A stretch of DNA of 64,000 nucleotides from Chromobacterium sinusclupearum (GTDB lineage: Bacteria > Pseudomonadota > Gammaproteobacteria > Burkholderiales > Chromobacteriaceae), in NCBI RefSeq assembly GCF_002902845.1, contig NZ_PPTF01000073.1:177808-241807 (forward strand), given 5' to 3'. Shown here piece by piece: positions 45,416 to 53,256 of this stretch. The notes under the pieces were generated by a model that saw only the letters and a program-made list of their open reading frames with translations, was not told the DNA's origin and did no database searches. The position numbers and the translations under genes are program-made. Numbering within the stretch: position 1 is the first letter of the stretch; every line of letters begins with the position of its first letter.

Positions 45416-45739
45416 ATGGCTTACAACACCTCCGTCAACAGCCAGATCACCGACGCCGTCACCCAGAGCAACGTCAAAGTGCTGGGCGAATCCCCGGCCA
45501 TGGCGATGGGCTCGCTGTTCCAGACCGCGTCCCACTCCACCGGCATCCTGTTCGAGAACTCGGTCTCGGCGCAGCAACAGCAAAACACGCTGAGCCAGGC
45601 CGCCGCCAATACCGGCGTGATGCAGATCTACAGCGTGGACACCATGGCCGACGCCGCCAGCACGGAAAAAGTGTCTCAGGCCGGCATTCCGGACAACCTG
45701 TCCAGCCTGATGACCGTGCTGCAGTCGTTCCGCCGCTAA
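45416..45739 (+). CDS. RebB-family R-body structural protein, copy 3 (subtype B)
   Basis: This 107-residue RebB protein opens MAYNTSVNSQITDAVTQSN and shares SLFQTASHSTGILFE, SVDTMADAA and PDNLSSLMTVLQSF with copies 2 and 4. Differences from copy 4 are few and spread along the length. TGGAGC precedes the ATG, 31 nt after copy 2. It is a structural subunit by family; a co-polymer with the other subtype is inferred from the known RebA/RebB pairing. Confidence 0.96.
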   Translation: MAYNTSVNSQITDAVTQSNVKVLGESPAMAMGSLFQTASHSTGILFENSVSAQQQQNTLSQAAANTGVMQIYSVDTMADAASTEKVSQAGIPDNLSSLMTVLQSFRR

Positions 45740-45762
45740 GCGTACACAAGGAGATTTAATAC

Positions 45763-46086
45763 ATGGCGTACACCACCGTGAATGACCAGATCACCGACGC
45801 CGTCACCCAAACCAACGTCAAAGTGCTGGCGGAAGGCCCGGCCATGGCCATGGGTTCTCTTTTCCAAACCGCGTCCCACTCCACCGGCATCCTGTTCGAA
45901 AACGCGGTATCCGCCCGACAACAACAGAACACGCTGGGCCAGGCCGCCACCAATATGGGCGTAATGCAGATTTACAGCGTGGACACCATGGCCGACGCCG
46001 CTGGCACTGAAAAAGTGTCCCAAGCAGGCATCCCGGACAATCTGTCCAGCCTGATGACCGTGCTGCAAGCCTTCCAGAACCGCTGA
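45763..46086 (+). CDS. RebB-family R-body structural protein, copy 4 (subtype B)
   Basis: This 107-residue protein has one residue fewer at the N-terminus (MAYTTVNDQITDAVTQTN), with LAEGPAMAMGSLFQTASHS and SARQQQNTLGQAATNMGV. It is the most divergent of the tandem five in the middle, where an Arg and a Thr replace conserved Gln and Ala. It ends VLQAFQNR. AAGGAG lies eight to nine bases before the ATG. The family is certain; the subunit role is inferred. Confidence 0.96.
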   Translation: MAYTTVNDQITDAVTQTNVKVLAEGPAMAMGSLFQTASHSTGILFENAVSARQQQNTLGQAATNMGVMQIYSVDTMADAAGTEKVSQAGIPDNLSSLMTVLQAFQNR

Positions 46087-46115
46087 TTTTCATAACCTAA
46101 ACCAGGAGATACGCA

Positions 46116-46442
46116 ATGGCATTCCCGACCGCAGTCAATAATCAGATCACCGACGCCGTCACCCAATCCAACGTCAAAGTGCTGGGCGAGGCGCCGGCCA
46201 TGGCCATGGGCTCCATGTACCAGACCATGGCGCATTCGACCGGCATCTTGTTCGAGAACGCCGTGTCGGCCCAACAGCAACAAAACACGCTGGCGCAAGC
46301 CGCCGCCAATATGGGCGTGATGCAGATCTACAGCATGAACACCATGGCCGCCGCCGCCGGCACCGAAAAAGTATCGCAAGGCGGCGTAGCGGATAATCTG
46401 ACCAGCCTGCTGACCGTGCTGCAAAGTTTCCAGAACCGCTGA
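46116..46442 (+). CDS. RebB-family R-body structural protein, copy 5 (subtype A)
   Basis: This 108-residue protein opens MAFPTAVNNQITDAVTQSNVK and shares MYQTMAHS, SMNTMAAAAG and DNLTSLLTVLQSF with copy 1. Copies 1 and 5 thus enclose three subtype B copies. CAGGAG precedes the ATG. It is the last gene of the locus, and a strong terminator follows 27 nt after the stop. Confidence 0.96.
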   Translation: MAFPTAVNNQITDAVTQSNVKVLGEAPAMAMGSMYQTMAHSTGILFENAVSAQQQQNTLAQAAANMGVMQIYSMNTMAAAAGTEKVSQGGVADNLTSLLTVLQSFQNR

Positions 46443-46469
46443 GCCTCCCCCGTTCTCCTCATTTGTTCT

Positions 46470-46494
46470 GCCCCGGAAACGGGGCGTCTTTTTT
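46470..46494 (+). terminator. Rho-independent terminator of the reb array
   Basis: GCCCCG-GAAA-CGGGGC hairpin with a stable GNRA-like tetraloop, followed by GTCTTTTTTT. It closes the R-body transcription unit. Confidence 0.92.
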
Positions 46495-46641
46495 GTTAGC
46501 GCTACTTCAAAACTCCCCCTCAATCCATCCACACCGCCGGTATCAGAACCGCCTTCTATACATGAGACCAGCCACATGCCCAGATGGTCCAACCGCCTTG
46601 GCCTACCACACCAAGGCCGCAACCAATCCCGTGAGGCTCAA

Positions 46642-46773
46642 TCAAAAAATGACCCGCCGCGCCTCCATCTCCCAATGACGTCGCCGACTGAAACGGTAAC
46701 GCTGGGCGATTTCGCGTTGGAATAGCCACGGGTACAAGCGGTAGAGGTAGCGCATCTGGCGCCTCGCCTTCAT
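46642..46773 (-). CDS. Possible small Arg-rich protein
   Basis: A 43-codon frame from ATG 46773 encodes a basic, aromatic peptide (MRYLYRLYPWLFQREIAQRY, then RFSRRRHWEMEARR). The non-random use of Tyr, Trp and Arg suggests a real small protein. No ribosome site is evident, and the frame extends upstream as the shadow of a LysR gene. Low confidence; no family is recognised. Confidence 0.3.
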   Translation of the reverse strand: MKARRQMRYLYRLYPWLFQREIAQRYRFSRRRHWEMEARRVIF

Positions 46774-46851
46774 GTCAGGTTGATGATGCATGCCAGAATA
46801 GGCGCTACAATGTGCGGGATAAACACGTAATCCCGGACCAATTGTCCTGAT

Positions 46852-47808
46852 ATGAAAACAATTCCCTCGCCCGACAACCTGCTGGCTTTCGATGCTTTGG
46901 CGCGCGCCGGCAGTTTCACCGCCGCGGCCGATCTGCTGGACTGCCACAAGAGCCTGGTGAGCGCCCGCGTCAAGGCGCTGGAGCGTGAGCTGGGGGCGGT
47001 GCTGGTGCTGCGCAGCACGCGCAAGGTGGCGCTGACTGAGGCCGGAGAGCGGCTGCGGCCGCACGCGGCGCGGCTGCGGGAAACCATGGCGCAGGCCCGG
47101 ATGGCGGTGGACCAGACCCAGAGCGATCTGGCCGGGCCGCTGACCATCAGCACCACCTCGTCGCTGGCCCAATACGTGCTGGGGCCGGCATTGAGCGAGA
47201 TGGCCGCCCTGTATCCGGAATTGCAGCTGTCGCTGCAGGTCAACAACCGCCTGCAGGACCCGGTGGCCGATGTGCTGGACTTCTGCCTGCGCTCGGCGCG
47301 CTCGCACACCGTGCATGATGAGAGCCTGGTGGCGCGGCTGGCCGGCTATGCCAGCGAAAACCTGTACGCGTCGCCGGCTTATCTGGCCCGCCACCCGGCC
47401 ATCCGCCAGCCATCGGACCTGGCCGCGCATCGCTTGCTGGTGATGGAATCGGAGCAACGCGATGGCCTGCTGCTGAAAAAGGGCGAGCAGCTGCTGCGCC
47501 AGCCAGTGGGCGCGCAACTGTATCTGAACGACTATCCGCTGCGCGCCGACCTGGCGCTGACCGGTCACGGCATCACGCTGTTGGCCGACTACGCGGTCGC
47601 GCGCCATCTGCAAAGCGGCGAGCTGGTGCGGGTCTTGCCGGACTGGCACTGCGACTACTGGCCCATCTATCTGGTGCATCCGTTCCGCACGCCGCTGTCG
47701 CGCAAGTACCAAACCTTCATCGACTTCGTGCTGCCGCGGGTGGCCGCCGCGCTGCCGGATAACCGGGCTCAGCCGGACAGCGACGGCCGCGCCAGCAATA
47801 CGCGGTAG
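46852..47808 (+). CDS. LysR-family transcriptional regulator
   Basis: This 318-residue LysR protein has an N-terminal winged helix (LLAFDALARAGSFTAAADLLDCHKSLVSARVKALERELG). The effector domain of the CrgA/DsdC-like group opens GPLTISTTSSLAQYVLGPAL. The gene stands alone, with no divergent target gene on its left, so the regulon is unclear. It overlaps the next, convergent LysR gene by 40 nt at their 3' ends. Confidence 0.88.
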   Translation: MKTIPSPDNLLAFDALARAGSFTAAADLLDCHKSLVSARVKALERELGAVLVLRSTRKVALTEAGERLRPHAARLRETMAQARMAVDQTQSDLAGPLTISTTSSLAQYVLGPALSEMAALYPELQLSLQVNNRLQDPVADVLDFCLRSARSHTVHDESLVARLAGYASENLYASPAYLARHPAIRQPSDLAAHRLLVMESEQRDGLLLKKGEQLLRQPVGAQLYLNDYPLRADLALTGHGITLLADYAVARHLQSGELVRVLPDWHCDYWPIYLVHPFRTPLSRKYQTFIDFVLPRVAAALPDNRAQPDSDGRASNTR

Positions 47809-48686
47809 AACTCGACAAAGGCGCGCGCCGCCGCCGGCGCGTGGCGGCCCGGCGGAAACACCGCGTAGACGCCGCCCTTGGGCAGGGTCCACTGCGGCAA
47901 CAGATGGACCAGCCGCCCCTGGCGGATGTCGTCCTGCACGCTGAACGAATCCAGCACCGACACGCCAGCCCCAGCCAGCAGCAGCGTGCGCAGCGAGGCC
48001 GCGGAGTCCACCTTGATGCGCGCCCGCGTCCTGACTGTCGCCTCCTCGCCTGCCGGCCCGCTAAACGGCCAGCTCAATGGCGTTTTCAACAGCGTCAGCG
48101 CCACCCAGTCGTGATCGGCCAGTTCCTCCGGCCGCGCCGGCGTGCCGCGCGCTTTCAGATAAGCCGGCGAGGCAACCGGCAATTGGGCGAACTCCCCCAG
48201 TTTCAGCGCCCGCAGCGAGGAATCGCGCAAAGTGCCCAGCCGGATCGCCAAGTCCATCCCGGCAGCCACCAGATCCACCATGTGGTCGCTGGCGTGCAGC
48301 TCCAGTTGCAGCTTGGGATGCTGGCGGATGAACTGGGTGGCTGCCGGCGCGACGGACTCCGCCATATGGCTGACCGGAGCGGTCAGCCGCAACACGCCGG
48401 ACAGCTCAGCCGCGCCGTGGCCGGCCTGCAGCAATGCGTCGCGCAAGGCCGCCAGCGCCGGCTGGGCGTCAAGATACAAGGCCTGGCCGGCTTCGGTCAG
48501 CTTCACCCGCCGGGTGGTGCGGGTGAACAGCGTCGCGCCCAGCTGCGACTCCAGCCGGCCCACCTGCAGGCTGACATTCGCCTTGGTCATGCCCAGCCGT
48601 TCCGCGGCGGCGGTGAAGCCGCCGGCTTCCGCCACCGCCACGAAGATCTGCAGCCCTTCCAGATTGTTCTCTACGCCTCTCGCCAT
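47769..48686 (-). CDS. LysR-family transcriptional regulator, divergent from an NmrA-like gene
   Basis: This 305-residue protein has a LysR winged helix (LQIFVAVAEAGGFTAAAERLGMTKANVSLQVGRLESQLG) and an effector domain of the large CrgA-type group (LRLTAPVSHMAESVAPAATQF). The start ATG 48686 gives MARGVENN; a longer frame begins at 48716. It is divergent from the oxidoreductase gene at 48820 with a 133-nt gap containing AT-rich LysR-box-like sequence (CAATTTTCCAATAACAATCA), so it probably regulates that gene. Its last 40 nt overlap the neighbouring LysR gene tail to tail. Confidence 0.88.
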   Translation of the reverse strand: MARGVENNLEGLQIFVAVAEAGGFTAAAERLGMTKANVSLQVGRLESQLGATLFTRTTRRVKLTEAGQALYLDAQPALAALRDALLQAGHGAAELSGVLRLTAPVSHMAESVAPAATQFIRQHPKLQLELHASDHMVDLVAAGMDLAIRLGTLRDSSLRALKLGEFAQLPVASPAYLKARGTPARPEELADHDWVALTLLKTPLSWPFSGPAGEEATVRTRARIKVDSAASLRTLLLAGAGVSVLDSFSVQDDIRQGRLVHLLPQWTLPKGGVYAVFPPGRHAPAAARAFVEFYRVLLARPSLSG

Positions 48687-48819
48687 ATCAACTGTCAATT
48701 TTCCAATAACAATCAATTATGGTTTCAGCCGTTTATCGAATCAATTCAAAAGCGCATCATGCACTCCATCAGCGCTGCGTCGCGGCGCCCCAATCCAATA
48801 TCAAACCAGGAGTCTCACC

Positions 48820-49458
48820 ATGAAAATCGCACTGATCGGCGCCAGCGGCTATGTCGGTTCCGCCCTGTTGAAAGAAGCCCTGTCCCGCGGCCACCACGTC
48901 ACCGCGCTGGTTTCCCGCCCGGAACGCATCGAAGCGCAAGCCAACCTCGCCGCCGTGAAAACCGATGTGCAGGACAGCGCGGCGCTGGCCGAGCAGCTGA
49001 AAGGCTTTGATGCCGTGATCAGCGCCTTCAGCGGCCACGCCCAGGCCGAGCAATTCGACTACTACGTCAAGGGCGTGCGCGCCATCATCGCCGCCGCCAA
49101 GGCCGCGCAAGCCCCGCGCCTGCTGGTGGTCGGCGGCGCCGGCAGCCTGGAAGTGGCGCCCGGCGTACAGCTGGTGGACACCCCGGAATTTCCGGAACAA
49201 TGGAAGGCCTCGGCGCTGGGCGCCCGCGAAGCGCTGAACCTGCTGCGCGCCGAAACTGAGCTGAACTGGACGCTGCTGAGCCCGTCGGCGATGCTGCAGC
49301 CGGGCCAGCGCACCGGCCAGTTTCGCCTCGGCAAGGATCAGCTGCTGGTCGACGCCGAAGGCAACAGCCACATCTCGGTCGAAGACTACGCCGTCGCCAT
49401 GATAGATGAGCTGGAAAAGGGCGCGCATCCGCGCAGCCGCTTCACTGTGGGTTACTGA
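48820..49458 (+). CDS. NAD(P)-binding NmrA/SDR-like oxidoreductase
   Basis: This 212-residue Rossmann protein opens MKIALIGASGYVGSALLKEAL with the GxxGxxG motif. It then has TALVSRPERI, DAVISAFSG and LLVVGGAGSLEVAPG. It belongs to the group of small NAD(P)H-binding atypical SDR proteins close to YwnB/NmrA. The substrate is unknown, and no YxxxK is evident. CCAGGAG precedes ATG 48820. It is probably activated by the divergent LysR. A strong terminator follows. Confidence 0.87.
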   Translation: MKIALIGASGYVGSALLKEALSRGHHVTALVSRPERIEAQANLAAVKTDVQDSAALAEQLKGFDAVISAFSGHAQAEQFDYYVKGVRAIIAAAKAAQAPRLLVVGGAGSLEVAPGVQLVDTPEFPEQWKASALGAREALNLLRAETELNWTLLSPSAMLQPGQRTGQFRLGKDQLLVDAEGNSHISVEDYAVAMIDELEKGAHPRSRFTVGY

Positions 49459-49473
49459 TTTATCCCGTTAATG

Positions 49474-49506
49474 AAAAAGCCGCTACGGTTGACCGTAGCG
49501 GCTTTT
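49474..49506 (+). terminator. Terminator after the NmrA-like gene
   Basis: A 15-bp near-perfect stem, AAAAAGCCGCTACGG paired with CCGTAGCGGCTTTTT, has a short loop. Confidence 0.92.
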
Positions 49507-49563
49507 TGTTCGAATCCGCCTCGCGGATGATGATTTTCAATGCCGGGGCTGCCCGGCATGCAG

Positions 49564-49597
49564 GGAGGGGATATTTGTGTGGCCAAATATCCCCTCC
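49564..49597. repeat. Perfect 13-bp inverted repeat
   Basis: GGAGGGGATATTT (49564-49576) pairs with AAATATCCCCTCC (49585-49597) across an 8-nt loop. It is in intergenic DNA, has no T-run and its function is unknown. Confidence 0.8.
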
Positions 49598-49650
49598 ACC
49601 CCTAAAGGCCACCCTGCAAGCCTGGCCTGCGGCTTCCCGCCGGGTCCCGT

Positions 49651-49730
49651 CAGGCCCGAGGCGCGGCTGAACTCGCCCCGCGCTAACGTCGCGGGGCTCA
49701 AACAGGCAGCCGCTTAAAACCTCGGGCCTG
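49651..49730. repeat. Nested inverted-repeat element
   Basis: Three stems are nested: CAGGCCCGAGG (49651-49661) with CCTCGGGCCTG (49720-49730), GCGGCTG (49663-49669) with CAGCCGC (49707-49713), and GCCCCGCG (49675-49682) with CGCGGGGC (49690-49697). The arms are perfect. It lies in the 349-nt gap before the chemoreceptor gene, which holds no other gene. Confidence 0.8.
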
Positions 49731-49807
49731 CCACCCAGCGGCAGGCTTGAAGGGACTGGGGCGCATCACAAACGCACTGCTCCCCACAAAACGCTGTGTG
49801 CAGGTGG

Positions 49808-51742
49808 TTAAAGTTTGAACCGCCCCACCACCTGCTCCAGCGATTGCGACAGTTTTTCCAGATCGGCCACCACTTGGCCGGCGCGGCTGATCTCGGCGTC
49901 GGACTGGGAGGCCTGATTGGACATCTGCTCCGCCGTGCGCGCCATGTCTTCGGTGGCCTTGGACTGTTCGCTGGCCGCGTCGCGGATTTCCGCCGCCTGC
50001 CGCACCACCAGCTGCATGCTGGACTGGATCTCGGCGATCTGGCGCTGCGCTTCCTCGGCCAATTGCACGCCGCCCTGCACCGCGCCATAGGTCTTGGCCA
50101 CGCGCTCGCGGGCCTGGCCGGAGCCTTGCTGCATGCCGTCCACCATCTCATCGATTTCCACCGTGGCCTGGCTGGTGCGTTCGGCCAGCTTGCGCACTTC
50201 ATCGGCCACCACGGCGAAGCCGCGGCCCTGCTCGCCGGCGCGGGCAGCCTCGATCGCCGCGTTCAAGGCCAAAAGATTGGTCTGGTCGGCGATATCCTTG
50301 ATCACGCCGGCAATGCTGCCCACCTGGGCGGAGCGGCGCTCCAGCTGTTCCATCACGGTTTTCACTTCATCCATCGAGGCGGCGACGGAGCCGATCTCCA
50401 CGCTGACCTTGCCCACCGCCTCCGCGCTCTGCGAGGACAGCGCGCCGGCCTGTTCCACCGCCTCGGCCGTGCCATGGCAGTTGCCGGCGATATGGCTGAC
50501 GCTGACCGACAGCTGTTCGATGGTGGCGGCGGTGGTTTCGCTGAGGTCCGCGTTGTAGCGCGAGCCCTCGGACAGGCTTTGCGTCATGCGCGTCAACTCG
50601 CCGGCGCTGCGGTGCAGCTGCGCGCTTTGCTCGCGCACTTGCAGGAACATGGCGCGTAGCTGCTCCATGAAGCGGTTGAAGGCTTCGGCCACCTGGCCGG
50701 TTTCATCGCCGCTCTGCACCGGCAGGCGCAGGGTCAGATCGCCGTGGCCGGAACTCAGCGAGCGCATCGCGTTGCGCAGTTCCACCAGCGGACGGCTGAT
50801 GAAGCCGGACACCCACCAGATCAACAGCAGCGACAACACCATCACCACCGCGTCGACCGCCACCACCCAGGCGATGGTGCGCGTCACCGCGCCGTAGACT
50901 TCGTCCGCGTCCATTTCCACCACCACGAACCAGTCGGCGCTGGGCATATAGCTGGAAGCGACGATGGTGGGGCCGCCCGGGCCATTGAAATGCGCCAGAT
51001 TGAAGCCGGATTTGTTCAGCAATTGCGGCGCCACCTCGGCCATGCCCGGCAGGCCGGGCAGCAGGGTCTTATTCTGCATCAGCGCCGGATCGCGATGCAG
51101 GCGCACCTGGCCGCTGGCGTCCACCACATAGACCTGGCCATGCTCGCCCACGGCCATCTTGCGCACGCGCTCGGCCATCTGGGTCACGTCAAAACCCAGG
51201 GCGGCCACGGCGCGATGGCCCGGCTTGTCCTTGTTGGCCAGCACGTTGACGAACATCATCACCTGCTGCTTGCCGGTTTCCGAGCCCAGCGTGAACTGGC
51301 TGTCGCGGCCGGAAGCCAGAAAGTCGGCCAGCCACTTGTCGTTGCCCTTGGGGTCCGCCTTGACCGTGCCGTGATCGATGTAGATGTTCAGCGTCGCCTC
51401 GGAGGTCCAGGAGATGATGGAGGCGCCGGAGGTCTGCATCAGCGCCTTGGCGTAATGCTGCCAGGCGGCCACGCCGGATTCGGGCTCGCCGGCGGCGGTC
51501 CAGTCCAAGAGATAGGTGTTGGCCGCCATCTGGCGGGTCTGGCTCAAGGGCAGCGAGATGGACGCGTCCAGTTCGTTGCGGATGGCTTCCACCGTCGCCT
51601 TCAGTTCGTGCTGCTCCAGCCGCTCGGTCAACGCGGTCTTGAACATGCGGGTGGACACCACGCCGGCGATCGCCAGCGAAACAAGCAGGATCAGCGCCAC
51701 GCTGACCAGGATTTTCTGTTTGACCGACCAGTTCTTGAACAT
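49808..51742 (-). CDS. Methyl-accepting chemotaxis protein with periplasmic Cache-type sensor
   Basis: This 644-residue chemoreceptor has a membrane helix at residues ~12-32. A large periplasmic dCache-like sensor follows (~40-280), with the [16 protein letters not shown] motif. A second membrane helix lies near 290-310 ([19 protein letters not shown]), then a HAMP domain, and a signalling domain with the hairpin tip [41 protein letters not shown]. The start ATG 51742 with AGGAAG gives [10 protein letters not shown]; 28 upstream codons are rejected. It is followed on its 3' side by structured noncoding DNA. The ligand is unknown. Confidence 0.94.
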   Translation of the reverse strand: MFKNWSVKQKILVSVALILLVSLAIAGVVSTRMFKTALTERLEQHELKATVEAIRNELDASISLPLSQTRQMAANTYLLDWTAAGEPESGVAAWQHYAKALMQTSGASIISWTSEATLNIYIDHGTVKADPKGNDKWLADFLASGRDSQFTLGSETGKQQVMMFVNVLANKDKPGHRAVAALGFDVTQMAERVRKMAVGEHGQVYVVDASGQVRLHRDPALMQNKTLLPGLPGMAEVAPQLLNKSGFNLAHFNGPGGPTIVASSYMPSADWFVVVEMDADEVYGAVTRTIAWVVAVDAVVMVLSLLLIWWVSGFISRPLVELRNAMRSLSSGHGDLTLRLPVQSGDETGQVAEAFNRFMEQLRAMFLQVREQSAQLHRSAGELTRMTQSLSEGSRYNADLSETTAATIEQLSVSVSHIAGNCHGTAEAVEQAGALSSQSAEAVGKVSVEIGSVAASMDEVKTVMEQLERRSAQVGSIAGVIKDIADQTNLLALNAAIEAARAGEQGRGFAVVADEVRKLAERTSQATVEIDEMVDGMQQGSGQARERVAKTYGAVQGGVQLAEEAQRQIAEIQSSMQLVVRQAAEIRDAASEQSKATEDMARTAEQMSNQASQSDAEISRAGQVVADLEKLSQSLEQVVGRFKL

Positions 51743-51955
51743 CTTGCTGGCTTCCTGACATGAAAAAAAGGGAAAGCCCGGCCAACCCACTTGCCGGGCG
51801 AAACGACGATACAGCAGCGGATTCACTCACGGAATCCACCTTGAACCCATACCGGCGGAATATTGGCGGCAATTGTAACAAGGCTGTACAAGCGCAAGAT
51901 GAATATTTTGCGAGAGATATCTTGATGTGGAGTAATTACCACACCCACGGCGGAT

Positions 51956-52462
51956 TCAGCTCGGCTGACGGCGCGCCGGCTCGTTGTCGTGCAGGTAACG
52001 GGTGTAGATGTCGCGCGGCGGCTGGATGCCGCAATCGGCCAGGATGCGCCCCACCGCGCCGCGGTGGTAGCCGCCGTGGGTAATCACCTGCAGCAGCATC
52101 TCGGCCCGGCTCATCCGGCCGTGGCCGCCGTCGGTGAAGGCGAAATGGATGGTTTCCGACAGCCTCTCGGCGCTGAAGCCGGCCACATGGTCGAGATACC
52201 AGGCATCGGTGTCGCGCGCGGTTTCCAGCAGCTCGGCCAGTTCCGGCGTGTCTGGCGTATTGGTGGCGGCATAGCCATGCGGCTGGCTGGTCAGATTGCC
52301 GCGGAAGATGCGGTCCACCACGTGGATATGGTTGAGGATGCGGATGGCGGCATGGCGCTTCTCTGGGTGAGCCGCCGCGTCAAGCGTCGCCACCATCGCG
52401 TACAGCTCTTCATCGGCCCAGGATTTGCAGCGAAACAGCGAGTGAAACAGCGCGGTGTTCAT
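51956..52462 (-). CDS. DinB-family protein
   Basis: This 168-residue four-helix-bundle protein has the metal-binding His pattern of the DinB/YfiT superfamily: HIHVVDRIF near residue 45 and THGGYHRGAVGRIL near residue 130. The closing PPRDIYTRYL is also typical of DinB. Members act as metal-dependent thiol-related enzymes or have unknown roles. ATG 52462 gives MNTALFHSLFRC; 13 upstream codons are rejected. It follows the TetR gene on the same strand with a 53-nt gap, so they may share a transcript. Confidence 0.85.
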   Translation of the reverse strand: MNTALFHSLFRCKSWADEELYAMVATLDAAAHPEKRHAAIRILNHIHVVDRIFRGNLTSQPHGYAATNTPDTPELAELLETARDTDAWYLDHVAGFSAERLSETIHFAFTDGGHGRMSRAEMLLQVITHGGYHRGAVGRILADCGIQPPRDIYTRYLHDNEPARRQPS

Positions 52463-52515
52463 CGAAAGTGTCCGGTCGGGATGAAAACGCCATTCTCTCA
52501 CATGTCATTTCAAGA

Positions 52516-53136
52516 TCATCCCCCTGCCCTATCGGCCATCCCTTCAAAACAAACCCCTAGCATGTGCCGAATAATCTCCTCGTCCGCGTATTTGCCGTAG
52601 ACACGCAGGTATTCCACCGCCGGATCGCAGGTGCGGGCGTAGTAGCTGTACAGGATCACGTCGGCTGGCAGTTCGGCGCGCAGCTCGCCGGCCTCTTTCG
52701 CCTGCTCCACGATGCCCTGCAAAGTCTTGTGCAGCTTGATGGCGCGGCTGACGTAACGCAGGCTCCGCGTCAGCATGCCGCGCACCTGGGGGCTGGTGGA
52801 TGGCAAAAAGGGCAGGCCGCCGGACAAACGCACCCGCAGCGCCCAGGCCAGCAAATCGCGCAGCCGGCCCAGCGGGCTCAGCGCGGCGTCCTGCGCGGCC
52901 AGGTAAGCCTGGGCATCGTCCAGCAGGCGGATCATCACCTCGGTGGCCAGCTCGTCCTTGGACTTGAAATGCTTGTACAGGCTGGGCTTGGAGATGCCGG
53001 CTTCGCCCGCCACGTCGTCCATGGTCATCAAGTCGAAGCCCTTGCTGGCCAGCATGCGGGTGGTGGCATCCAGCACCGCCTGTTCCCTCAGCTTGAATGC
53101 CTGATCCTTAAAGCTGAGCCTGCCGAGAATACCCAT
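52516..53136 (-). CDS. TetR-family regulator divergent from the FAD-oxidoreductase cluster
   Basis: This 206-residue TetR protein has a helix-turn-helix (LDATTRMLASKGFDLMTMDDVAGEAGISKPSLYKHFKSKDEL). The C-terminal domain ends near LGVCFEGM. ATG 53136 has AAAGGTG eight bases upstream; a GTG at 53145 is the alternative. It is divergent from a nine-gene cluster, and a perfect palindrome lies in the gap, so it likely represses both directions. This differs from the usual sigma-E/ChrR control of similar clusters in other bacteria. Confidence 0.88.
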   Translation of the reverse strand: MGILGRLSFKDQAFKLREQAVLDATTRMLASKGFDLMTMDDVAGEAGISKPSLYKHFKSKDELATEVMIRLLDDAQAYLAAQDAALSPLGRLRDLLAWALRVRLSGGLPFLPSTSPQVRGMLTRSLRYVSRAIKLHKTLQGIVEQAKEAGELRAELPADVILYSYYARTCDPAVEYLRVYGKYADEEIIRHMLGVCFEGMADRAGG

Positions 53137-53179
53137 CAGTAACACCTTTTACTAAGTAGTAGCATTTTTTTCTTACCAG

Positions 53180-53196
53180 TTATATTCTGAATATAA
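53180..53196. promoter_or_regulatory. Perfect palindrome between TetR and the FAD-oxidoreductase gene
   Basis: TTATATTC-T-GAATATAA is an 8-1-8 palindrome, 61 nt before the GTG of the oxidoreductase gene. It is AT-rich and could also contain a -10 box. It is a likely TetR operator. Confidence 0.65.
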
Positions 53197-53256
53197 AGCA
53201 GCCGACCCAGGCTGCCAAGCAAGGCTTGCACCCGCTTTTTCCATACAGGATTCACG

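Larger units (their letters stand above)
46443..46851. other. Intergenic region between the reb array and a LysR gene
   Basis: These 409 bases hold the reb terminator, a possible 43-codon minus-strand frame (46642-46773) and otherwise nothing I can support. The LysR promoter should lie near its right end. Confidence 0.6.

Noticed and set aside
46463..46678. 71-codon plus-strand frame after the reb array
   Set aside because: It begins inside the terminator region, has no ribosome site and reads as random sequence.
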